In this document: in pieces, positions 8,210 to 14,518 of the stretch | Position numbering within the stretch: position 1 is the first letter of the stretch | Layout of the letters: the number at the start of each line of letters is the position of its first letter | Source: an uncultured Victivallaceae bacterium | GTDB taxonomy: Bacteria > Verrucomicrobiota > Lentisphaeria > Victivallales > Victivallaceae | Direction: 5' to 3' | Assembly: GCA_934663655.1 (NCBI GenBank) | Contig: CAKUKT010000024.1 | Span: 1 to 16,265, forward strand | Length of the DNA: 16,265 nt | Translations under genes and position numbers: made by a program | Notes under the pieces: model-generated | Database searches by the model: none | What the model saw: the letters and a program-made list of their open reading frames with translations, nothing else | Told to the model about the DNA's origin: nothing

Positions 8210-8692
8210 TCAACAGAAATCCGGGCCAGCCCTGACCGGCGTTGATCTGACAATTATCGAGGGGAAAAATTCTTCAGAAACGGGCAACGGCCGACGCCCT
8301 GCTTCGACGTCGGCCGGACCACTCATAAACCCGGCAAACGGATTACCGTCATAGCTGGGACACTCCGGCAGGGTTCGTCCGCCGCTTTTGACCAGCAGAC
8401 GGCCGGACATGAAACGATCGACCCTCAGCCTGGGTTCAGGGATGGGAAGATCCGGAGAGACCGGCTGTCCGTCACGGGAGTCGAGATCCCCGGCAATGCG
8501 GGAAAGAGAAAAATCCCGAACGCCGGATTCCAGACTTTCCGGAGCGGATATACTCCCCGGAAGCATTGAAAACAGGAAGATCGCCAGCGGGGGCATCAAC
8601 CATCGGCAGGAGCTGACGCGCCCGCCGCCGTTGCTCAGATTCAGCAACGGCGACAGGCGGGGAAAGCGTGATTTTTCCTTGCCAGCAATCAT
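8210..8692 (-). CDS. Hypothetical protein with predicted signal peptide
   Basis: 160 residues; not recognised. After about 30 polar and basic residues comes a hydrophobic stretch (WLMPPLAIFLFSML, about 32-45) followed by PGSISA-PE, which resembles a signal peptidase I site near residue 51. The N-region is long for a signal peptide, so the true start may be the internal Met33. The mature part is Pro/Gly/Arg-rich with two well-separated Cys residues and no repeat or known motif. A good sigma70-like promoter lies 75-103 bp upstream on the same strand, the frame carries normal-looking codons, and no better frame competes. The ATG at 8692 has no convincing Shine-Dalgarno. It precedes the sugar transporter operon by 228 bp. 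It could also be a decayed gene. Coding status is moderately supported, function unknown. Confidence 0.5.
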   Translation of the reverse strand: MIAGKEKSRFPRLSPLLNLSNGGGRVSSCRWLMPPLAIFLFSMLPGSISAPESLESGVRDFSLSRIAGDLDSRDGQPVSPDLPIPEPRLRVDRFMSGRLLVKSGGRTLPECPSYDGNPFAGFMSGPADVEAGRRPLPVSEEFFPSIIVRSTPVRAGPDFC

Positions 8693-8766
8693 CGGTTACC
8701 GCACGGGAAATCAGCGGCCGGTTCATCCGGTCGCCGGGACGGAGCCGCCCGAAACGTTTAAATTTT

Positions 8767-8795
8767 AATTTAACACCGTACTTTTTCAATTTCAA
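8767..8795 (-). promoter_or_regulatory. Predicted sigma70-type promoter for the minus-strand genes
   Basis: Reading the minus strand: -35 TTGAAA (8795-8790), 17-bp spacer, -10 TAAATT (8772-8767), in a strongly AT-rich patch of an otherwise GC-rich region. Transcription would begin near 8760 and run into the gene starting at 8692, possibly on into the sugar transporter operon. An overlapping alternative pair (TTGAAA shifted 6 bp) also has 17-bp spacing. Confidence 0.55.
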
Positions 8796-8908
8796 GTGTC
8801 GTGGCAAAAAAAATACGGTTTTGTTTTCCGGTTCCGAAACCGCGCGACGCCGGAGATTCCGCGGAAAATTCCCGCTGTCGGGCAAAAAAAAAGCCGCCGA
8901 CACTTGAA
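8791..8908. repeat. 11-bp inverted repeat covering both divergent -35 regions
   Basis: TTCAAGTGTCG at 8791-8801 and its exact reverse complement CGACACTTGAA at 8898-8908, 96 bp apart. Each arm includes the -35 hexamer of the outward-facing promoter on its side. Both arms also have a run of 8-9 A or T nearby (8805-8812 and 8884-8892 regions). The 318-bp gap 8693-9010 contains no convincing gene. Confidence 0.6.
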
Positions 8909-8931
8909 TAACCGGGCAATCAGAGTTATTT
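8904..8931 (+). promoter_or_regulatory. Possible promoter for the 9011-11059 gene cluster
   Basis: TTGAAT at 8904-8909, 16-bp spacer, TTATTT at 8926-8931. The -10 match is weak. Support comes from its position upstream of the first plus-strand gene, and from sharing the CGACACTTGAA element with the divergent promoter. Confidence 0.35.
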
Positions 8932-9010
8932 TTCCTTTTGAGTCACATCCCGAACCGGAAGCGTCGCCGGGGCGGGAGAGGAACTGGAACGAACCGGCAG
9001 GGGTGGGACG

Positions 9011-9331
9011 TTGACGAAATATTATAAAATTGAAACCTATGTACCGGTCGCCGAAGCACCCCGGGTGCGCGAGGCGATCAGCGCCGCCGGAGCCGGGAAG
9101 TTCGGCGCTTACGACCGCTGTGTCTGGGAGACTCCCGGCACCGGGCGTTTCCGGCCGCTGGAGGGCAGTTCTCCCTTCATCGGGCGGGTCGGGGAAACGG
9201 AGGCCGTCGCCGAACTGAAAATCGAAACCTTCTGCGCCGAGACCGCTCTTGCCGCGGTCATTACCGCACTCAAAGCGGCGCACCCCTACGAGGTTCCGGC
9301 GGTTTATATCATGGAGACGCTGCTCGGATGA
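9011..9331 (+). CDS. NIF3/YqfO insert-domain-like protein (PII-like fold, COG3323-type)
   Basis: 106 residues. It resembles the small insert domain found inside longer Nif3-like dinuclear-metal proteins (YqfO), here encoded alone. Supporting segments are YYKIETYVPVAEAPRVREAI near the N-terminus, GAYDRCVWETPGTGRFRPL (about 33-51), SSPFIGRVGE, and the C-terminal AAHPYEVPAVYI, where HPYE-P is the family's most recognisable motif. The main Nif3 metal-binding halves are absent. The role of stand-alone versions is not established; a ligand-binding or oligomerisation role like that of PII/CutA-fold proteins is inference. The start is a TTG at 9011, chosen because it gives the family's N-terminus and follows an AGGGGTGG stretch. 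Its end overlaps the next gene by 4 nt (ATGA), marking the first gene of a coupled cluster. Confidence 0.8.
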   Translation: MTKYYKIETYVPVAEAPRVREAISAAGAGKFGAYDRCVWETPGTGRFRPLEGSSPFIGRVGETEAVAELKIETFCAETALAAVITALKAAHPYEVPAVYIMETLLG

Positions 9332-9957
9332 ATCTTTTCATCAATCTGTTGTTCACTGAACCACGGCTCTTTTTCACGCAGACCTTCATCGTGGTCTTCT
9401 CGATCTGCTGCCATGAATTCTGTCATGCATGGACGGCGTTGAAGTTCGGCGATCCGACTGCGGCCGATGCCGGTCACCTGACCCTGAATCCGCTCCGCCA
9501 GATGGGCTGGTTTTCACTGTTTATGCTGGCGGTGTTAGGGATCGCCTGGGGCCAGGTGCCGGTGAACCCCGTCCGCATGCGCGGTCGCCTGGCGCCCGCG
9601 GCGGTCGCCGCAGCAGGTCCGCTGTGCAATCTGGCGCTGTCGGTAATTTTCGTTGTCGGAGCCTTTTTTTACCGCCGGCTGGAAATCGCTCAGAGCTTCA
9701 GTTTCGCGATGCTTGTCCTCGGCGGAGTGATCAATCTGATCTTGTTTATTCTCAATATGCTGCCTCTGCCCGGACTTGACGGCTGGGCGATTTTGAAGAC
9801 CTTCTTCCCGAGAATCCTGACCCGGGATTCCGAATTGATCCGGGGAGTGATGTTCAGTTTGATCATTCTGCTCTTCGCCTTTTTCAGCGCGCTTCAGAAC
9901 CTGGCGCTGCTGATCGTCTCCTGGGAAATGAAACTGCTCGGAATGTTCTTCTCATGA
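9328..9957 (+). CDS. Site-2 protease family (M50) membrane metallopeptidase
   Basis: 209 residues, mostly hydrophobic. The zinc motif HEFCH (29-33, HExxH) sits in the first TM region. The third ligand motif is LNMLPLPGLDGW (142-153), matching NxxPxPxLDG with Asp151. Between them are GHLTLNPLRQMG (49-60) and PVNPVRMRGRLAPAAVAAAGP, typical of the compact SpoIVFB/YwhC-like branch. No PDZ or CBS domain is present, so this is the minimal type and not RseP, although its neighbour uppS is often beside rseP in other bacteria. It would cut substrates within the inner membrane; the substrate is unknown. It overlaps both neighbours by 4 nt (ATGA at each junction), indicating translational coupling. All key residues are present, so it is probably active. 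Confidence 0.93.
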   Translation: MNLFINLLFTEPRLFFTQTFIVVFSICCHEFCHAWTALKFGDPTAADAGHLTLNPLRQMGWFSLFMLAVLGIAWGQVPVNPVRMRGRLAPAAVAAAGPLCNLALSVIFVVGAFFYRRLEIAQSFSFAMLVLGGVINLILFILNMLPLPGLDGWAILKTFFPRILTRDSELIRGVMFSLIILLFAFFSALQNLALLIVSWEMKLLGMFFS

Positions 9958-10364
9958 AAAGCGTCGTCAAAGTCAGCGCGGCGGTAATCCGGCGCGGCAA
10001 CCGGGTGCTGCTGACCAGCCGCCCGGAGAACAAACCCCCGGCAGGCTGGGAATTTCCCGGAGGAAAGCTGGAACCGGGCGAGAGTTTCGCCGCCGCGCTG
10101 CGCCGGGAGTTGCGCGAAGAGCTGGGCGTGGAAGCCGCGGTGACCGATGAATTGTACCGCTGCGACACCGGACGGGTGGAGTTGTGTTTTTTACGGGCGG
10201 TAATTCCGGATATGGCCGGAATCGTGCCGCGCGAAGGGCAGAGTATTCACTGGACGGAGCTCTCCGCCGAACCTCCGCCGGAACTGCTGGCCGCCGACCG
10301 GCGCTTCTGGAACTACCTGGTCGGAGGACGCAGTTCAGAGCTACCGGAAAAATTCAGGAGTTGA
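9954..10364 (+). CDS. Nudix hydrolase, MutT-like (8-oxo-dGTP/NTP pyrophosphatase type)
   Basis: 136 residues, the size of MutT. The Nudix box is perfect: GKLEPGESFAAALRRELRE begins at 37 and continues ELGV, fitting Gx5Ex7REUxEExGU with the metal-binding glutamates at 52, 55 and 56. The preceding WEFPGG (32-37) and the N-terminal VKVSAAVIRRGNRVLLTSRP are typical of MutT, which hydrolyses oxidised nucleoside triphosphates to monophosphates. The C-terminal part (IHWTELSAEPPPELLAADR) also matches the (d)CTP/8-oxo-dGTP subgroup. Exact substrate is not certain. It starts inside the end of the M50 protease gene (4-nt overlap), and uppS begins 2 nt after its stop, so it is the third member of one transcription unit. 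Confidence 0.92.
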   Translation: MKSVVKVSAAVIRRGNRVLLTSRPENKPPAGWEFPGGKLEPGESFAAALRRELREELGVEAAVTDELYRCDTGRVELCFLRAVIPDMAGIVPREGQSIHWTELSAEPPPELLAADRRFWNYLVGGRSSELPEKFRS

Positions 10365-10366
10365 CC

Positions 10367-11059
10367 ATGGTTAATCATCTGGCAATTATTATGGACGGCA
10401 ACGGCCGCTGGGCCGAAGCGCGCGGACTTTCGCGCAGCGACGGTCACCGGGCGGGGGCACAGCAGATATCGGTGGTGACCGATGCGGCGATCAAGGCGGG
10501 AATCAAATATCTTACGCTCTACGCGTTCAGCACTGAAAACTGGAAGCGGCCGATCGCTGAAGTCACGACGCTGATGGGTTTGATCGACGAATTTGCAACC
10601 GGCAAAATTCCGGACATGATGAAGAACGGCGTCCGGCTCCGCACCATCGGACGTACCGCCGATCTGCCGGCGGCGTCGCGGCGGGCGCTGGAAAAAGCGA
10701 TCGAAGCGACGCGTGACAATTCGACGATCACGCTCAATATCGCGCTGAGTTACGGCGGGCGGGCGGAGATCGTCGATGCGGTTAACCGGATTATCCGAGA
10801 ACGCCGGAGTACTTCTCCGATCGACGAGAAGGAGTTCTCCGGCTACCTCTACGCACCGGACATTCCCGATCCGGATCTGCTGATCCGCACCGGGGGCGAG
10901 ATGCGCCTGAGCAACTTCCTGCTCTGGGAACTCTCCTACGCGGAACTCTACGTCACCGATCGCTTCTGGCCGGAATTCGGCGCGGCGGACCTGGAGGCGG
11001 CGTTGACCGCCTTCGCCGGACGCACCCGCCGTTTCGGAGACGTCGTCAGAAAAAAGTAG
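10367..11059 (+). CDS. uppS: Isoprenyl transferase (di-trans,poly-cis-undecaprenyl-diphosphate synthase)
   Basis: 230 residues, slightly short but in range. UppS condenses farnesyl diphosphate with eight isopentenyl diphosphates to make C55-PP, the lipid carrier for peptidoglycan and other wall glycans, at the cytosolic side of the membrane. Family motifs: HLAIIMDGNGRWAEARG (4-20, catalytic Asp10), GHRAGA (26-31), TLYAFSTENWKRP (50-62), ALSYGGRAEIVDA (126-138) and RTGGEMRLSNFLLWE (174-188) with Arg174, Arg180 and Ser182 for diphosphate binding, then YAELYVTDRFWPEF. The start at 10367 has AGGAG about 7 nt upstream; the frame is open from 10184 but the upstream part overlaps the Nudix gene and has no UppS similarity. 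The stop-to-start gap to the Nudix gene is 2 nt. The usual partners cdsA and dxr are not next to it. Confidence 0.97.
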   Translation: MVNHLAIIMDGNGRWAEARGLSRSDGHRAGAQQISVVTDAAIKAGIKYLTLYAFSTENWKRPIAEVTTLMGLIDEFATGKIPDMMKNGVRLRTIGRTADLPAASRRALEKAIEATRDNSTITLNIALSYGGRAEIVDAVNRIIRERRSTSPIDEKEFSGYLYAPDIPDPDLLIRTGGEMRLSNFLLWELSYAELYVTDRFWPEFGAADLEAALTAFAGRTRRFGDVVRKK

Positions 11060-11116
11060 GAAGATATCCCCTTTCCGCGCCGTGGCCGGAAAAGAAGATC
11101 AGGAGCACAGCAAACT

Positions 11117-12556
11117 ATGGTTGATAAAAAGATGGTGGTCGCCGTACTGCGGGAACTGGGACTTAAAACCGGAGACACGGTTCTGCTGCACAGTTCGCTG
11201 GTAAGCATCGGCGGCGTCGCCGGAGGCCCGGGAACGGTAATCGACGGCTTTCTGGAGGTACTCGGAGAGAGCGGCACACTGCTCGCCCCGACCTTCGGTG
11301 CGCTCGGAGTGATTCCGGAACTGCTGCGCCAGCGCCCCGGCGCCGTCATCAGCCCCTGCCCGGTCGGGACGGTGGTCGCACTCGGCGCCGCAGCAGAAGA
11401 ACTCTGCCGCAACCACTGGGTGCCGGAATCTCCGCATGCAGAAGATACCCCTTACTTCCGGCTCGCCGATCGCGGCGGTTATATCTGTCTGCTCGGGGTG
11501 GATCAGGATCGCAACACCTTTCTGCACGGCGTCGAAGCGGCGCTGAAGCTCCCCTATCTCGGGGAGGTCTCGGCGGAGTTCACCACCCCGGACGGAGTGC
11601 AGCATACCAAGACCTGGCGCCATTACCCGGGACCGCACCGGAACTTCATCGGACTCGATCACGCGATTGAGTCCGCCGGAATCATGCGGCGGGCCCGGCT
11701 CGGGAATGCCGAAGTCCGGCTGATTGACGCCGCCGGATTGCGCAGCGAAGCGCTGCGGCTCGGAGCGGCCGATCCCGCGTTTGTACTGTGCGACAATCCC
11801 GCCTGCGCGGACTGCGTGCGGCAGCGGGCGGCGATCTACGCTGCGGCCATGAGCCGGGAGAGCTTCCAGCTGGCGGCTTCAGCCCGCCTGGCGGGCCGCT
11901 ACGTGCCGGAAATGGTCGAAAACCTCCAGGCCGCGGGAATCTCCCGCATCGAACTGGACTACCTTGCCGGCAAAAACATCGCCATGCACCCGCCGCAGCA
12001 GCTGCGCCGGGCGGTCGATGAACTCCGCGAGGCGGGAATCGAAATAACCGGGGTACGGCTGCCGGCGGTCCCGGCGGAACTTCCGGAACTGCTCGACACC
12101 CTCAAAAAACTTGCGGTCAACCGGCTGATCATTCCGCTGACCGCCACCGCCGAACCGGTGACGGCGATCCGGGCAGCCGGAGTCGAACCGGTTTTCTGCA
12201 ACACCGCCCAGGGCGGTCTGGCGGCGGCCGCGGCTCTCCGGACCCTGACGCCGGAAGGCAACGGCAACTTCTGCTTCAATCCGGCCGCTTTCGCCGCGGC
12301 GGGGGAGATGCCGTTTCTGCGCTCCTATAAAGTCGGACGCTTTATCCGGAGCATGGTTCAGCTCGACATCAACGACGCGCGCTGGGACGGAACCTCCACC
12401 CGCCTTGCCGCCGGCAACGCCGAAATCAAGGAGCTGATTTCGATATCGAGGTGCCGGAATTTCTCCGGTTATTTCGTCCTCGGCGGCGGCGCGGTTTATC
12501 CCGGTTCGCTCGCGGAAGTTGCGGCCGACTTCGCCCGGCTGCTCAGAGAAATGTAA
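11117..12556 (+). CDS. Two-domain fusion: AAC(3)-family N-acetyltransferase-like plus TIM-barrel (AP-endonuclease-2/xylose-isomerase-like)
   Basis: 479 residues. Residues 1 to about 220 look like the aminoglycoside 3-N-acetyltransferase/YokD family: TVLLHSSLVSIGGVAGGPGT (21-40), GTLLAPTFG (53-61), HAEDTPYFRLA (107-117), and LLGVDQDRNTFLHGVEAAL (125-143), where members bind acetyl-CoA and an amino-sugar. A short linker holds CDNPACADC (225-233; Cys225, 230, 233). Residues from about 247 look like a sugar-phosphate isomerase/epimerase TIM barrel: ISRIELDYLAG (275-285), FCFNP (385-389), VQLDIND (414-420), GNAEIKELISI (433-443) and FSGYFVLGGG (449-458). Several acidic/His metal-ligand positions expected in active barrels are not evident, so this half may be non-catalytic. 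AGGAG lies 11 nt before the ATG; it follows uppS by 57 bp. Drug resistance cannot be inferred; AAC(3)-like folds serve other amino-sugar chemistry. Confidence 0.8.
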   Translation: MVDKKMVVAVLRELGLKTGDTVLLHSSLVSIGGVAGGPGTVIDGFLEVLGESGTLLAPTFGALGVIPELLRQRPGAVISPCPVGTVVALGAAAEELCRNHWVPESPHAEDTPYFRLADRGGYICLLGVDQDRNTFLHGVEAALKLPYLGEVSAEFTTPDGVQHTKTWRHYPGPHRNFIGLDHAIESAGIMRRARLGNAEVRLIDAAGLRSEALRLGAADPAFVLCDNPACADCVRQRAAIYAAAMSRESFQLAASARLAGRYVPEMVENLQAAGISRIELDYLAGKNIAMHPPQQLRRAVDELREAGIEITGVRLPAVPAELPELLDTLKKLAVNRLIIPLTATAEPVTAIRAAGVEPVFCNTAQGGLAAAAALRTLTPEGNGNFCFNPAAFAAAGEMPFLRSYKVGRFIRSMVQLDINDARWDGTSTRLAAGNAEIKELISISRCRNFSGYFVLGGGAVYPGSLAEVAADFARLLREM

Positions 12557-12557
12557 C

Positions 12558-12593
12558 TCCGGCGCCGGAATGCGGGGGGACGACCGGCGCCGG
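12558..12593. repeat. Paired CCGGCGCCGG palindromes just after the fusion gene
   Basis: TCCGGCGCCGGA (12558-12569) and CCGGCGCCGG (12584-12593) are each perfect palindromes and can also pair with each other around a 14-nt purine-rich loop. They begin 1 nt after the stop codon of the acetyltransferase/TIM-barrel gene and are followed by AAATAAA. This could be an imperfect terminator or a 3' mRNA-stabilising structure; the absence of a T-tract argues against standard termination. Confidence 0.5.
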
Positions 12594-12637
12594 AAATAAA
12601 TGACTGCCCCCGGATCAATTTAACACATGACTACAGA

Positions 12638-13477
12638 ATGAAACGCGTACTTTCAATACAGGATATCTCCTGCGTCGGGAAATGTTCGCTGACCGTCGCG
12701 CTGCCGATTCTCTCGGCGGCGGGGCTGGAGGCGGCAATTCTGCCGACGGCGGTGCTTTCGACCCATACCGCCTTTAAAGAATTCACCTTTCACGACCTCA
12801 CCGACGAACTGCGGCCGATTGCCGATCACTGGCTCCGGGAGGGGATTAATTTCGACGGCATCTACACCGGCTATCTCGGTTCCTTCCGCCAGATTGAACT
12901 GGTCGAACAGTTCTTCGCGGATTTTCACCGTCCCGGCCAGCTCCGCTTCGTCGATCCGGCGATGGGGGACAACGGCAAACTCTACGTCGGCTTTACACCG
13001 GAATTTGCCCGCCGGATGGGACGGCTCTGCGGAATTGCGGATGTGATTGTCCCCAATCTCACCGAAGCGACAATGATGCTCGGCGAGGAGTATCCTGTCG
13101 ACGGCGTCGATCGGGAGATGGTTCGCGGACTGCTCAAACGCCTCTGCGCACTCGGCTGCAAAACCGCGGTACTCACCGGAATATCCTTTGAAAAGGGACG
13201 TTGCGGGGTGGCCGCCTATGACCGGGAACAGGATTGTTTTTCCGAATATTTCAGCGAATATCTTCCGGTCGCGTTTCACGGCACCGGGGATGTCTTTTCC
13301 AGCGCCTGTTTTGCGGCTCTGATGTGCGGCCAGCCACTGGAGAAAGCGCTGCGCACCGCAGTGGAATACACCGTCGAATCGATCCGATTGACCGTCGCGG
13401 TCAAGGAGCACAACTGGTACGGGGTCGATTTTGAAGCGGCATTGCCGATGCTGCTCAGACTGCTGGAAATCCATTAG
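12638..13477 (+). CDS. Pyridoxamine/pyridoxal kinase family protein (PdxY/PdxK-like, ribokinase fold)
   Basis: 279 residues. It belongs to the ribokinase-fold pyridoxal kinase group that phosphorylates vitamin B6 vitamers with ATP for PLP salvage in the cytosol. Visible: VLSIQDISCVGKCSLTVALP (4-23), LPTAVLSTHTAF (35-46), DGIYTGYLGS (73-82), FVDPAMGDNGKLY (104-116), VIVPNLTEA (136-144) and the anion-hole/catalytic motif FHGTGDVFSSA (213-223) with Asp218 as the expected base. The variant start motif (SIQDISCVGKCSL rather than SHVV-GYVGN) is shared with many Firmicute-like pyridoxamine kinases, so the exact vitamer preference is open; ThiD-like activity is the main alternative. The ATG has no clear Shine-Dalgarno. 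It follows the fusion gene by 81 bp, with paired palindromes between them. Confidence 0.88.
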   Translation: MKRVLSIQDISCVGKCSLTVALPILSAAGLEAAILPTAVLSTHTAFKEFTFHDLTDELRPIADHWLREGINFDGIYTGYLGSFRQIELVEQFFADFHRPGQLRFVDPAMGDNGKLYVGFTPEFARRMGRLCGIADVIVPNLTEATMMLGEEYPVDGVDREMVRGLLKRLCALGCKTAVLTGISFEKGRCGVAAYDREQDCFSEYFSEYLPVAFHGTGDVFSSACFAALMCGQPLEKALRTAVEYTVESIRLTVAVKEHNWYGVDFEAALPMLLRLLEIH

Positions 13478-13520
13478 CTTTCCGGACCGTTCCGAACCGG
13501 AAGAATCAAGGAGGTAGAAA

Positions 13521-14444
13521 ATGTCGGGAGCAAAGCGAATAATTCTCCTCCGGACGGTACTGCTGATTTTTTTCGGGTTGTGCTGCCGGAACGGGTTGGC
13601 GCTTGACGCGGAGGTGGACTGGAACAAAGCGGAACGTATCCAGCAGGGAGTCGATCTGCTGCGCATTGAACTTGCCCAACCCCGGCTGATGAAAATGTAC
13701 CTTCTGCGGATCGACCTCGATACACCGGGGTTGCGCTTCACCGGCACCGCCCGGGATCCGGAGTGGGGCAAGCCGATGCCGGATTTTCCGAAAGGGACGA
13801 TCCGCACCCGGAGAATCCGGACGCGGAATTTTCTGCTCAATGCGCGCCGGGATGGTCTGAACATGATCGTTGCGGCAAATTCCGCACCCTGGACGCCGTG
13901 GCAGAAGCCGTTCACCCATGCTTACGGCGAACCCCTCGGCGTGGCGATACTCGACGGCGTGGTGATCAGCGATTCCAAACCCCACCGGGGGGTGTTCGTG
14001 GTCTACCAGGACGGCCGGGTGGACATCGTCGAGGAACTTCCCGAAAAGGAGTACCCGCGCGTCCGGCTGGCCACCAGCGGCTTCGCCCTCATTCTCCGGG
14101 ACGGCAAGGCGCTGCCGGGCGGAGCCTATGAAAGAGATCCCTATCCCCGGATGGCCTACGGTTTATCCCGGGATCGTAAATACTTCTACATCCTGGCGGT
14201 AGACGGACGCCAGCCGGAGTGGAGCATGGGAGCGACCGGGGCGGAACTGTCGGAAATCTTTTTGAAGGCGGGTGCTGCCGACGCAGTAAACATGGATGGC
14301 GGCGGTTCAACGACGCTCTGTTACTGGGATGCGGAAACCGAAGAGGCGATCGTGCTCACCCGCCACGGCTCCGGAGGCTACCAGCGGCCAGTGGGAGCGA
14401 ATCTCGGTATTTTCCTGGAAACTTCCCCCGACGCCGGCAACTGA
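13521..14444 (+). CDS. Secreted phosphodiester glycosidase family protein (NAGPA/DUF2233)
   Basis: 307 residues. The N-terminus has basic residues, a hydrophobic core (about 8-20) and NGLA-LDA near 25-28, so a cleavable signal peptide and periplasmic or extracellular location are likely. The domain matches the family of the human uncovering enzyme NAGPA and bacterial YngK/DUF2233 proteins, which cleave sugar phosphodiesters. Key segments are IVAANSAPWTP (116-126), PHRGVFVVYQDG (154-165), LATSGFALILRDGK (183-196), PRMAYGLSRDRKYFYILAVD (209-228), the hallmark NMDGGGSTTLCYW (257-269), and the closing RPVGANLGIF (289-298). A strong AAGGAGG lies 8 nt before the ATG. It follows the kinase gene by 43 bp, which contains an imperfect TTCCGG/CCGGAA hairpin (about 13479-13503). 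Substrate unknown; wall teichoic-type phosphodiesters or exopolysaccharide are possible. Confidence 0.92.
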   Translation: MSGAKRIILLRTVLLIFFGLCCRNGLALDAEVDWNKAERIQQGVDLLRIELAQPRLMKMYLLRIDLDTPGLRFTGTARDPEWGKPMPDFPKGTIRTRRIRTRNFLLNARRDGLNMIVAANSAPWTPWQKPFTHAYGEPLGVAILDGVVISDSKPHRGVFVVYQDGRVDIVEELPEKEYPRVRLATSGFALILRDGKALPGGAYERDPYPRMAYGLSRDRKYFYILAVDGRQPEWSMGATGAELSEIFLKAGAADAVNMDGGGSTTLCYWDAETEEAIVLTRHGSGGYQRPVGANLGIFLETSPDAGN

Positions 14445-14479
14445 CGCGACGCCGGCTGATCCTCCGACACGAAATAATT

Positions 14480-14505
14480 AAAAGTAAAACCGGGTTTTCC
14501 CCCGG
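14480..14505 (-). terminator. Rho-independent terminator after the HAD gene
   Basis: On the minus strand CCGGG and CCCGG form a short stem around GGAAAA, followed by TTTTACTTTT. It sits 14 nt beyond the HAD stop codon in the 74-bp convergent gap to the glycosidase gene. The stem is only 5 bp, so strength is uncertain. Confidence 0.5.
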
Positions 14506-14515
14506 GGGGGGGGGG
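14504..14515. repeat. 12-base G homopolymer in the convergent gap
   Basis: An uninterrupted run of 12 G (12 C on the HAD coding strand), starting 6 nt beyond the HAD stop codon's first base and partly overlapping the terminator stem. It is outside both flanking genes. Such runs are prone to slippage and to sequencing length error. Confidence 0.7.
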
Positions 14516-14518
14516 CGG

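Noticed and set aside
11117..11780. Aminoglycoside resistance gene
   Set aside because: The fold family matches AAC(3), but divergent substrate-side residues, the fused barrel and the housekeeping context give no support for antibiotic resistance.
12653..13915. 420-codon minus-strand open frame
   Set aside because: It overlaps the kinase and glycosidase genes antisense and has shadow-type composition; the plus-strand proteins carry full family motifs.
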